Shown one piece after another: positions 53,493 to 61,353 of a DNA stretch of 64,000 nt. The stretch lies in NCBI RefSeq assembly GCF_019207085.1, contig NZ_JAATOM010000005.1, forward strand, positions 310,001-374,000, given 5' to 3'. Under the pieces are notes generated by a model, which made no database searches, was not told the DNA's origin, and saw only the letters and a list, made by a program, of their open reading frames with translations. Both the position numbers and the translations under genes were made by a program. This stretch comes from Variovorax sp. dw_308. GTDB lineage: Bacteria; Pseudomonadota; Gammaproteobacteria; Burkholderiales; Burkholderiaceae_C. Numbering within the stretch: the first letter of the stretch is position 1; every line of letters starts with the position of its first letter.

Positions 53493-54040
53493 TTCAGGGC
53501 CTTCACGGTGGTTTGCAGCAGGACATGCGTCGTCGGGTTGTTGCTGGGGCCGATGGCGCCATAGCCGGTGGCCGAGACGCGGTAGACGAAGGACTCGCCG
53601 AGCTTGAAGTACTCGATGAGGTACTTCGGCTGTTGGGCCACGGCGGGCAACGCCTTTGCGCCCGTGTAGGCGCCATAGAGGGCGGCGCGGCCATCGATGG
53701 TCCAGTTGTCTTTCAGCTCCCAGACGGGCGTCGTGGCATCGGGCAGGCACAGGCCCAGCGCGCAGGTGGAGTCGAACTGATCAGCAGTCTCCGGGGCGAT
53801 GGGCGTCGAGCGGCAGGCGGGCGCGACGCAGGCGCCCTTGATGTCCTTCTCCGCATCGCGCAGCGCCGACTCGGCCGCCTGGAAGGCCAGCGTGCGATCG
53901 GCCTCGTTGCCGGCGATGCGGGCCGAGAGCGACGAGCTCTGGATGGCGGTGATGCCGAGGATGCTCAGGATGATGAGGAACATCATCACCAGGAACAGCG
54001 AGATGCCGCGCTGGCGTCGCTGCGCGCTGCTGCGGGGCAT
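53489..54040 (-). CDS. pilX: PilX minor pilin, operon 2
   Basis: 183-residue PilX-type protein: RRQRGISLFLVMMFLIILSILG, then SARIAGNEADRTLAFQAAESALRDAE, the classic PilX N-terminus. It overlaps pilY1 by four bases and begins 28 bases after the pilW stop. The ATG at 54040 is the only ATG that keeps the leader short; the ribosome binding site is poor, so coupling with pilW is possible. Confidence 0.87.
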   Translation of the reverse strand: MPRSSAQRRQRGISLFLVMMFLIILSILGITAIQSSSLSARIAGNEADRTLAFQAAESALRDAEKDIKGACVAPACRSTPIAPETADQFDSTCALGLCLPDATTPVWELKDNWTIDGRAALYGAYTGAKALPAVAQQPKYLIEYFKLGESFVYRVSATGYGAIGPSNNPTTHVLLQTTVKALK

Positions 54041-54068
54041 GGCCCCGTGGGTCGGACTTGCATGTCGT

Positions 54069-54971
54069 TCATGGAGCGGCCGTGTTGCGCAGCGCCACCG
54101 TGGCGCGATAGGTGCGATAGCTCTCGGAGGGGCCGGGCGTGATGGCCGTGCCGTAGCAATCCGTGTAGCTGGTGCCGGTGTCGTTGCCCGAGGCCTGGAT
54201 GGTGCGGGCCAGCACGCAGACGTCGACGGCGGCGATGTTTTGCCAGTCCGGCGCGCTGGCCGGGATGGGCACCACCTTGCCCGCCGTCGAGATGTAGTTG
54301 AAGGCCAGTTGCTCGATGCCCGGCACCATCGGCTGGCTGCGCAGCACAAGGCCGACCGGCACGCCGTTGAGCACCGGCGTGGCGTCGGACGCACAGCCGA
54401 GCTGGCCCATCGACCGGGTGCCGCTCGGTGTCTGCACGTTGACCTGCGAGACGAAGAAGTAGGAGCGGACTTCATAGGTCTGCACGCCGCCCGGGAGCTG
54501 CTTGCTTGCGGCTGCGCCGCTGGTGCAATCGAAGCCCTGTTGCTTACCGCCGCCGGAGGCGGGCGTGTCGGTTTCATAGCGCGTGAAGATCGTCGCCGAG
54601 GGTCGCTGGCCTGCGGGCGTGGAGGTTCGGCATGCCAGGTCGGCCATCGTCAAGGTGGCACTCGAACTGGCGTTCACATAGCCGAAGTCGCAGCCTTCGA
54701 GCTTGTCGCCGAGCGGCAGCGTGGGGCCGGGTGCGGTCGGGTCGACCATTGCGAAACCGGCGCTCTGGATCGACTTGGTCAGCAGGTTGATCGCGAAGCG
54801 GCCGTTCTCCTCCATCTGCGAGTTCTCGGAGACGGCGTTGTACGACTGCTTGGAATAGAGGTAGACGGCCGACGCGATGATGACCAGGATCAGGCCGATG
54901 GTCAGGCCGACCATCAGTTCGACCAGGGTCACGCCGCGTTGTTGCTTGAGGGCGAGGGGGTGAGAGTACAT
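54069..54971 (-). CDS. pilW: PilW minor pilin, operon 2
   Basis: 300-residue PilW-type minor pilin with leader MYSHPLALKQQRG and processed start VTLVELMVGLTIGLILVIIASA, followed by the PilW motif EENGRFAINLLTKSIQSAGFA. It is about 90 residues shorter than the operon 1 homologue. A GTG at 54995 overlapping the pilV stop is an alternative start. Confidence 0.87.
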   Translation of the reverse strand: MYSHPLALKQQRGVTLVELMVGLTIGLILVIIASAVYLYSKQSYNAVSENSQMEENGRFAINLLTKSIQSAGFAMVDPTAPGPTLPLGDKLEGCDFGYVNASSSATLTMADLACRTSTPAGQRPSATIFTRYETDTPASGGGKQQGFDCTSGAAASKQLPGGVQTYEVRSYFFVSQVNVQTPSGTRSMGQLGCASDATPVLNGVPVGLVLRSQPMVPGIEQLAFNYISTAGKVVPIPASAPDWQNIAAVDVCVLARTIQASGNDTGTSYTDCYGTAITPGPSESYRTYRATVALRNTAAP

Positions 54972-54991
54972 GGCTGGCTTCGCTGCTGCGT

Positions 54992-55603
54992 TCACGGGAC
55001 GATCGTGAAGTTGCGGCAGCGCACGCCCGCAGGGGCTGCCGCCGCAGCGGGACAGCAATTGCGCACGTCGATGCCGGTGGTGGTGGCGGTGCAGGTCGCG
55101 GTCTGGTCGAGGGTGCCGGCAGTGGTCAGGAAGTCCTTGTCCATGTACATCGACGTGACCACGAAGCCGCCTGCCACCGTGCCCGTGATCTGCATGGAGC
55201 CCTGCGGCAGCAGCGTCTGTGCTTTCAGCAGCAGATCGGCGAGGTCGTCCGCAGCGGTCTGCGCGGCGGTGCACGCGCCGGTAGTGCGGCAGTTGAGCTT
55301 GGTCAGCGTCGCGGCCTTGCCGGTCGCATAGCTGGACGTGTACTGGTAATCCGCATCCATTGCCTTCGGGTTGGCGCGAATGCGCTCGCCAATGTCGCTG
55401 GTGATGTCGGTCACACGATGCATGGACCAGGCGGCCTTCTGGAAGGTGAGGCCGCTGGCTTGCAGGCCGGCCAGGCCGAGCAGGCCGAAGGACATGACCA
55501 GCAGGGACACCAGGGCTTCGATCAGGGTGGCGCCCTTGAGCTGGCATTTGTGCTGCCTGCGCGCGTATCGCTGTGTGCTGCGGTGGGGAGTTGCCTTGCT
55601 CAT
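54992..55603 (-). CDS. pilV: PilV minor pilin, operon 2
   Basis: 203-residue PilV-type minor pilin: basic leader ending CQLKG, then ATLIEALVSLLVMSFGLLGLAG. The second half has several Cys (CRTTGAC, CCPAAAA). It begins 15 bases after fimT and ends within the pilW start region. Role in the pilus tip complex is inferred from the operon. Confidence 0.87.
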   Translation of the reverse strand: MSKATPHRSTQRYARRQHKCQLKGATLIEALVSLLVMSFGLLGLAGLQASGLTFQKAAWSMHRVTDITSDIGERIRANPKAMDADYQYTSSYATGKAATLTKLNCRTTGACTAAQTAADDLADLLLKAQTLLPQGSMQITGTVAGGFVVTSMYMDKDFLTTAGTLDQTATCTATTTGIDVRNCCPAAAAAPAGVRCRNFTIVP

Positions 55604-55618
55604 TTCCGCGTCTCCGGT

Positions 55619-56209
55619 TCAGAAGTCGGGGCAGGTGGTCAGCGTGTAGTCGGCCACGCGGATGCGGCCCACCTTGCTGACGCAGATCATTCGGCCGTAG
55701 CGGGCCTGGTAGGCGGTGTCGGACGAGATCGCGTAGACCTTGAAGTACTGGGCTTCGCGGGCGTAACCGGCGCTGCCGAAGGTCAGGACGCCGGCGGCGG
55801 AGCGGTCCATGCCCATCTGGGTGTTGGCCGGGTCGACCGCTGCTTGCGTCTTGAGCAGGATGTCGCCGGCGCTGAAGGTGCCGTCGCCATCGACGTCCAC
55901 GAAGGCCTGGATGTCATGGGTGTTCCACGCGGTGGTGGAGACGCAGGCGTTGCTGCCGCCGTTCTTGGGGCAGATGACCACGTCCTGATTGCGGACGATG
56001 GCTTCGCTGCGTGCGAGATTGGCGAGGCCGATGAAGCCGTTGACGCTGGAGGAGAGGCGGTTGCTGACCAGGAAGTCGCGCATGCTGGGCATGGCGAGGG
56101 CGACGATGACGCTGAGGACGATGACGGTGACGAGCAGTTCCAGGAGCGTCACGCCGCGGGCTCTGGCGGGGCTTGACGGGGGATGAAAGGCTGCGCGTTT
56201 GTCACACAT
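55619..56209 (-). CDS. fimT: GspH/FimT-type minor pseudopilin, operon 2
   Basis: About 196-residue minor pilin; leader ARARG then VTLLELLVTVIVLSVIVALAMP, followed by a GspH-like domain (FIGLANLARSEAIVRNQDVVICP, typical of FimT/FimU). First gene of operon 2. ATG at 56209 has GGTGA upstream; GTG at 56224 would extend it. The 167 bases to galE form a divergent promoter region containing a CACACATGTGTC palindrome at the gene start. Confidence 0.87.
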   Translation of the reverse strand: MCDKRAAFHPPSSPARARGVTLLELLVTVIVLSVIVALAMPSMRDFLVSNRLSSSVNGFIGLANLARSEAIVRNQDVVICPKNGGSNACVSTTAWNTHDIQAFVDVDGDGTFSAGDILLKTQAAVDPANTQMGMDRSAAGVLTFGSAGYAREAQYFKVYAISSDTAYQARYGRMICVSKVGRIRVADYTLTTCPDF

Positions 56210-56376
56210 GTGTCTGATTGTCACCAGACCGCAGCAAAGGTGTTACCGTTTAGACCCCAAAATGGTGCCGCTTGTCGAAAAACAGTGACTACTAACGTAT
56301 TACAAGGGATTGGATTCCGGGATGCCGCAGTCACGCAGAATGATCTCTTTCGAAACGATGCATTGCAGCGAGCGAT

Positions 56377-57408
56377 ATGGACAATCTCATCTTGGTGACC
56401 GGCGGCGCTGGCTTCATCGGAAGCCACACCTGCGTTGCCCTATCGGCGGCCGGATACAGGCCGCTGATCCTCGACAATCTCAACAACAGCGACGTGCGCG
56501 TACTCGAACGGCTCGCCAAGATTACAGGTCGTCCCCCCAGCTTCATCAAAGGCGACGTGCGCGACCGAACGCTGCTCGATCGCATTTTTCGCGAGCACAA
56601 CATCTCTGGCGTGATGCATTTCGCGGGCCTCAAGGCCGTAGGCGATTCGGTTACTGACCCGATCCTGTACTACGGAAACAACGTGACCGGCGCGCTGGTG
56701 CTCGCCGAAGCGATGCAGGCAGCTGCCGTCAAGACGCTGATTTTTTCGTCCTCGGCCACCGTATATGGCACCCCCGAACGTTCGCCGATTCCTGAAAGCG
56801 CGCCGTGTCGGCCCGCCAATCCATATGGGCGTTCAAAACGGATGGTGGAGCAGATGCTGGCCGACCTCCAGCATTCGCAACCCGATTGGCGGATCTCGCT
56901 GCTGCGCTACTTCAACCCGGTGGGCGCACACCAAAGTGGACTGATCGGCGAGCACCCGCTAGGCAATCCGAATAACCTGATGCCCCTTGTGTCGCAGGTT
57001 GCGGTGGGCGTGCGGGACCAGTTGGCGGTGCACGGCAACGACTACCCCACTCATGATGGCACCGGCATTCGCGACTACGTCCACGTGATGGACTTGGCCG
57101 AGGGGCACGTTGCCGCGCTACGACATGCGGCTAGCGGGCCGGGCCTTGTGACGCTGAATTTGAGTACCGGCCAAGGCGCGTCGGTGCTGGACGTGGTCAA
57201 GGCTTTCGAGCGCGCCAGCGGGCAGCGTATCGCGTATGAGGTTGGCCCACGCCGGCCCGGCGATGTGGCCGCCTACTGGGGCGATCCCTCGCTCGCACAG
57301 GTAACCCTCGGCTGGCGCGCCCGCCGGGGAATGGACCAGATGTGTGCCGACACTTGGCGCTGGCAGCAGCAAAATCCGCAAGGCTATGAAAGTGATGGCG
57401 CTCTCTGA
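56377..57408 (+). CDS. galE: UDP-glucose 4-epimerase
   Basis: 343-residue extended short-chain dehydrogenase interconverting UDP-glucose and UDP-galactose. The NAD-binding GGAGFIG, the SSSATVYG serine and the catalytic YGRSK tyrosine-lysine pair are intact. The C-terminal block RRPGDVAAYWGDP is family-typical. It supplies sugar nucleotides for the polysaccharide locus that begins on the opposite strand. A hairpin terminator follows the stop. Confidence 0.95.
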   Translation: MDNLILVTGGAGFIGSHTCVALSAAGYRPLILDNLNNSDVRVLERLAKITGRPPSFIKGDVRDRTLLDRIFREHNISGVMHFAGLKAVGDSVTDPILYYGNNVTGALVLAEAMQAAAVKTLIFSSSATVYGTPERSPIPESAPCRPANPYGRSKRMVEQMLADLQHSQPDWRISLLRYFNPVGAHQSGLIGEHPLGNPNNLMPLVSQVAVGVRDQLAVHGNDYPTHDGTGIRDYVHVMDLAEGHVAALRHAASGPGLVTLNLSTGQGASVLDVVKAFERASGQRIAYEVGPRRPGDVAAYWGDPSLAQVTLGWRARRGMDQMCADTWRWQQQNPQGYESDGAL

Positions 57409-57412
57409 TTCG

Positions 57413-57441
57413 ATCGTCAGCGCCCGAAGGCGGCGGACGAT
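57413..57441 (+). terminator. Terminator-like hairpin after galE
   Basis: ATCGTC (57413-57418) pairs with GACGAT (57436-57441), with an inner CGCC-CGAA-GGCG stem. Only a short T-rich stretch follows, so efficiency is uncertain. The region from here to 57584 holds no recognised gene. Confidence 0.45.
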
Positions 57442-57584
57442 TCCTTTGAGACACGGTATGCGCCCAAAGCAACTTACCCCTAGCAGCTTAGTGAAGCTAG
57501 TGCATGCCGTGTCTGCCTGGACCAACACTCACGTCTTGTCGCGGCGACCGCGCCGGCAAAATAAAATTCATCACTGCCTGCCAA

Positions 57585-58089
57585 TTATGGAGATGGCCGG
57601 CTATTGACCAATCGTTCGGCCAGCCAGTACAGGTCTTTAACCTTCCAACGACCAACCGCTGCGCCCGCGAATAGGTCCGACCCCAATTGAAGCTCATTGA
57701 GCGCGGCCGGAAGTTGAGCTCCGCGCGATGGGTCTATGTTACGCGTCTCAATAAATAGCGCTCAACTGATTCAATGATTACGAATCGCCCTTTGAATCCA
57801 TTCTCGTTCAGCCAAGTTTGGAAGTTGGAGCCACACCCTACACATTTTCCCATCTCGTAGTGGGGACCTTCACCCCTGCCTTTTGGAGAATGGACTGCCA
57901 TACAATCGTGCTCGAAAAGCCGCCCCCAATTACAAGGACATCCGCCTTGTCGATTGGATAGGTGGCGCGGTAAGAATCTTCGATGATCGGCTGGACACGT
58001 GTCCATCCAAACAGATCCTCGGATCCGACCGATCCGCGTCAAGTCACCGTACGGCGCGGGGGCAAAAGCAGGACCAGCAAAGGAGAGTG
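57585..58089 (-). pseudogene. Degraded fragment resembling an SGNH-fold polysaccharide O-acetyltransferase-type protein
   Basis: Protein-like sequence runs through several frames on the minus strand. First FAGPAFAPAPYGDLTRIGR, then EDLFGWTRVQPIIEDSYRAT and ADVLVIGGGFSSTIVWQSIL ending at a TAG at 57838. Next comes GSNFQTWLNENGFKGRFVII ending at 57734, and finally ETRNIDPSRGAQLPAALNEL ending in a TAA at 57585. The pieces join if two or three single-base shifts are allowed. The VLVIG-x-x-FS block resembles the GDSFS elbow of AlgX/AlgJ-like SGNH proteins, but the Asp and Ser are replaced (GGG). The 5' part is missing and the fragment begins at the edge of the attC-like site. Family call is tentative; decay is clear. 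Confidence 0.5.
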
Positions 58090-58169
58090 TCCCTAGAGGT
58101 TAAGCCGCCGGCGCGCCGTAGCGGCGCAGCCGCGGAGGTGTGCCGGTCGCCTTGAACCGCCTGTTGGGC
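58089..58169 (-). other. attC-like integron recombination site (downstream of cassette gene)
   Basis: Read on the minus strand it starts with GCCCAAC (58169-58163, an RYYYAAC R'' box), then GGTTCAAGGCGACCGGC, a GC-rich stem-loop, and GCCGGCGGCTTAACCTC. This matches the GTTCAAG ... GGCTTAAC layout of classical attC sites. The terminal R' box is degenerate (TAGGGAC instead of GTTRRRY). It begins eight bases after the stop of the cassette gene. Length about 81 bases, normal for attC. Confidence 0.65.
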
Positions 58170-58177
58170 AGCGACCC

Positions 58178-59092
58178 TCAGAACGCTTCGATCTCATCCG
58201 TTAATATATTATGAACGGGCATCCCCCGTATAAGGGCCGTCCGGTTGTAGCCAGATACAAACGTGAGGTCGCCAACTTCGTTTCTACTCTCTCGAAATTT
58301 GCAAGCGACGTATCCATTTTTCAGAGCCCTCTCGCCGACAACGCCATTAAGCTTATCTTTTCGAACGAAGTAGGCATTGTTGCCAGCGCTGTTACAGCCT
58401 ATGAAAGAATATCCTTTCCGCTCCGCCAAGTTGTGTACGGCAGATAGAGATGCTCCGAAATACAGGTTGCTGTGGTGTTTCTCAGTTCTTTGGAAGCCTT
58501 TGTCGTATGGAACCGTAATGGCTCTATCCGCCCCGAAAATGCTGTTGAATTCAATGATAACAATCACAGGGGAAATTATAGTAAGCTCTTTCCATATCCA
58601 GTAGTCATTGCCATCTAAATCAATGTGAAGTAGGCCGACCTCCTTATCAAATGAAGATAAAGACACTAATTCGTTTACATTGTTGCGGTCAATAAATGCG
58701 CATTTTGCAGCGAGGTCGTATTTCCAAAAGTAATCAGCGTTAACTATATCAACAATGTTGCGCTCTGATCCGTCCATTACAAACCCGGACCAATTATTGT
58801 TCATCATCAAAAATCTAGTGTTGGATTCGCGGTAATTTTCCACACCAAACTCAATAAATGTTTTATGTGGAATATCAAGGTGGTGAATCAACCACTGAAT
58901 GATTCCATCATCTCCGAACTGAGAAAAAATCTTGAACTCAACATCTGCCAGCGAGTCAAGCTGGCCTGCTCGATAGCAGGCCCAAGATAGCTGCTTCCCT
59001 ATCGCCAGCAACTGTAGTTCGCGCATTTCCAATTGACGCCTCATCACGTCACTCAAACGAGCCAAGCCCTTTAGCTTATTGAAAAATCTCAT
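58178..59092 (-). CDS. FkbM-like methyltransferase encoded on a putative integron gene cassette
   Basis: 304-residue protein with a SAM-methyltransferase-like core related to FkbM proteins: FSQFGDDGIIQWLIHHLDI, KTFIEFGVENYRESNTRF, LLHIDLDGNDYWIWKEL and VIVIIEFNS. Target is unknown, probably a sugar or lipid-linked glycan given the locus. The ATG follows AGAGAG. The gene is clearly more AT-rich than its neighbours and is bracketed by attC-like sites 22 bases before its start and eight bases after its stop, the layout of a mobile gene cassette. No integrase gene is in the window. Confidence 0.8.
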   Translation of the reverse strand: MRFFNKLKGLARLSDVMRRQLEMRELQLLAIGKQLSWACYRAGQLDSLADVEFKIFSQFGDDGIIQWLIHHLDIPHKTFIEFGVENYRESNTRFLMMNNNWSGFVMDGSERNIVDIVNADYFWKYDLAAKCAFIDRNNVNELVSLSSFDKEVGLLHIDLDGNDYWIWKELTIISPVIVIIEFNSIFGADRAITVPYDKGFQRTEKHHSNLYFGASLSAVHNLAERKGYSFIGCNSAGNNAYFVRKDKLNGVVGERALKNGYVACKFRESRNEVGDLTFVSGYNRTALIRGMPVHNILTDEIEAF

Positions 59093-59114
59093 GTTGCTCT
59101 CTCTGTGAATTGAT

Positions 59115-59172
59115 GCACAACGGACGAGGTGAGCCGACGCCGTAGGCGGTCGGCTCGACCGCTGAGTTAGGC
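59115..59172 (-). other. attC-like integron recombination site (upstream of cassette gene)
   Basis: On the minus strand: GCCTAAC (R'', 59172-59166), then GTCGAGCCGAC, a short CGCC-TAC-GGCG loop, GTCGGCTCACCTC, and GTTGTGC (R', 59121-59115; one mismatch to GTTRRRY). The GAGCCGAC/GTCGGCTC arms are perfect with an offset base, as in single-stranded attC hairpins. Length 58 bases. The 173 bases from here to the GT4 stop at 59346 hold no recognisable gene. Confidence 0.75.
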
Positions 59173-59345
59173 GCGAACCAGGCAGTACTGCGCAACATCC
59201 TGGGCACGCCGATCGGCTGATGTCGACCGGAATTCGCAGCGCCGCGCGCGTTCCAGTGCAACGCCCGCGTCGCGGAACGGTGATCACGGAAACAACGGTG
59301 TCGTGCATGGCCGCGCGCACCAGAAGCGCTGACTGTTCGAGATCA

Positions 59346-60452
59346 TTACCTATGGGCCAGCGCGACCTCATAAGCAGCCGACGTTTCCCGTGCGCACTGG
59401 TCCCAAGAGAAAAACTGCAGCCGCCGGAGTCCAACCTGTACAAGTTGGCGTTGCCGATCCTGGTCTGACAACACGGTGTCGACCGCGTGCGCGATCGAGT
59501 CCGGGTCGTTCGGATCGAAGAATTCAGCAGCATCACCGATGACTTCGGGTAGTGAAGCAGCGTTGCTTGAGATGACAGGGCACTCGCACGACATCGCTTC
59601 CAAGGGAGGAAGACCGAAACCTTCGTAAAGTGAGGGGTAGACGAAGGCTGCCGCAGAACGGTAGCACGCTGCCAGCACCGCGTCGTTGCCACCCAGATGG
59701 TGCAGACCATCCACGCGCACGCCCGCGTCGACGGCTGCTTGCCTTTCCTCTCTACCGAAGGGCCGGCCACCGAAGGCCAGGATGTCATACGCTGACCGCA
59801 GTGCCGGACGGGAGCCGACAGCGCGCAATAGGCCTCGGAAATTCTTGTAGCCATGGCGCTGCCCCACATACAACAGGAACGGCCGGCCCTTCTCCGTCGC
59901 AACGGTGCTAGTCGGGTACGGCAGTGGGTCGAAGCCGAGGTAAACGACGCTCACCTTGTCCGGCGACACGTCGAACAGGTCGCACAGATCATTCTTCGCT
60001 GACTTCGAAATCGCGATCAGGTGATCGGCCCTGCGGATCGAACTTTTCTTACGTCGTGTGGTCCCGTCCTGCGGACGGAAGCACTCGGGCATCCGTTCAT
60101 GGATCATGTCGTACACAGTGACCACCACCTTGGTGCCGCCCAAGTTCACGGGGCGATCTGTGTAGTAGGTCTCGTGCACGAGGTCGGGTCGCCAAGTTTG
60201 GCGGTTCCGCAGTTTGAGTATTGTTCGATTTGTCGCAAGCAGCAAAGGGGCTGCTTCAGGCGGAAAAAACGGCAGGCGGATGCTGCCGCGCTGGGCAGCA
60301 AAATCATCCAGAAACTGGTTGATGTGCAATGGAGCGAAGATCCTCGCGTCGTGGCCGTGTTGTCCCAGATGCTCCGCCAGACGGACGGCATAGCGGGAAA
60401 CGCCTCCGAACGACTGAATGCTGAAGATCTGGTGATCAAAGGCGATCTTCAT
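59346..60452 (-). CDS. Glycosyltransferase family 4 (GT-B)
   Basis: 368-residue retaining GT-B glycosyltransferase. The N-terminal part has IQSFGGVSRYAVRLAEHL; the C-terminal donor-binding part has LLYVGQRHGYKN and the EX7E-type motif AFVYPSLYEGFGLPPLEAMS. Its start overlaps the stop of the upstream FkbM gene (ATGA), so it is part of the polysaccharide operon. Donor and acceptor cannot be predicted. Confidence 0.9.
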   Translation of the reverse strand: MKIAFDHQIFSIQSFGGVSRYAVRLAEHLGQHGHDARIFAPLHINQFLDDFAAQRGSIRLPFFPPEAAPLLLATNRTILKLRNRQTWRPDLVHETYYTDRPVNLGGTKVVVTVYDMIHERMPECFRPQDGTTRRKKSSIRRADHLIAISKSAKNDLCDLFDVSPDKVSVVYLGFDPLPYPTSTVATEKGRPFLLYVGQRHGYKNFRGLLRAVGSRPALRSAYDILAFGGRPFGREERQAAVDAGVRVDGLHHLGGNDAVLAACYRSAAAFVYPSLYEGFGLPPLEAMSCECPVISSNAASLPEVIGDAAEFFDPNDPDSIAHAVDTVLSDQDRQRQLVQVGLRRLQFFSWDQCARETSAAYEVALAHR

Positions 60453-61353
60453 GACGCCCTGATCCCCTCACGTTCATGCTGGATCAGAGCTTGGAAAATG
60501 TCCGCGTCTGCGACCGAGAAGCAGCAGAGGTCGAAGTAGATTGCCCCGCCACCTGCGCCGTGGCGTTGCATCACATTGGCGACCAAGTCTTGCGCCAGGC
60601 CGCGCGTGAGGTCAGTACCCATCAGATAGTTGCCATTGTTGTCATATACAACGACCGAGCGATAACCGATACCACCCAAGCCTTCGACTGCTGCGACGGC
60701 GTCCGAGGGGTTCGAATTCCCGATGAGAGGGTCAAATTCGAAGAACAGGATCGGCATGTCCAGGGCCAAGCTGTCCAGCGCCCCGAGCAAGATGGCAAAG
60801 TCGAAACCGTCCGTGTCTGTCTTGATGAGTTTGACGGGCCCAAGATCGGCATTCTTCGTCAATATTTCCTGCACCGTGGTCGTGCGACTGGCGCCCTGTT
60901 CACCCATACCCGTCCCCATCCGCCTTGGCATCAGATTCGCCGTGCCTCCCGTGGTTAGTACTTCGAAATCCACGTCGTCGGCCCCCGACGGACGGATGAA
61001 AGTTGGAATCACTCGGTTCGTGCCGGGCAACGGTAAAAGGTTGGCCTGCAGATATGGCAGGAACGCCGAATTGCCTCCCACGCACAGGATGGGGCCGCTT
61101 ACGATCGATCGGATTGCGATGGCCGAATCGCCAATGTTGGCGCCGATATCCCGTGTCACCATGCCTGAATACTGCTGTCGACCCAGTCTGCAATGACGAG
61201 CAGTTTTAGATCGTAGTTGAGAAACGCCTGCTGGTATTCGTCCAGCCGGTGCCCAGGTGGCAGCGTGATACGGTGTGTCCCAACGACATAATAGCGATGT
61301 TGCCGTTTTGCGAGCCAGCGCTTGGCGAACTTCAGAGGAATCCAGATGTTCAT
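60449..61353 (-). pseudogene. FkbM-family methyltransferase split by a frameshift
   Basis: The N-terminal part (61353 to 61156, MNIWIPLKFAKRWLAKRQ to DWVDSSIQAW) and the C-terminal part (61162 to 60449, from TRDIGANIGDSAIAI onward) are in different frames. Adding one G in the GCATGGTGACACGG stretch near 61160 would restore a normal FkbM protein of about 300 residues with DIGANIGD (SAM site) and IKTDTDGFDFAIL. The start overlaps the wzx stop (ATGA) and the end overlaps GT4, so the operon architecture is intact. Either a recent loss or a sequence error; the C-terminal part alone has an ATG at 61162. Confidence 0.8.

Noticed and set aside
57640..57690. GGTCGGACC-type sequence that could be an insertion-sequence end or REP element
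   Set aside because: It lies inside the protein-like final segment of the decayed SGNH-like fragment and has no partner repeat.
59173..59345. Possible remnant of a preceding integron cassette between GT4 and the upstream attC-like site
   Set aside because: No frame reads as a recognisable protein and no third attC-like site was found.
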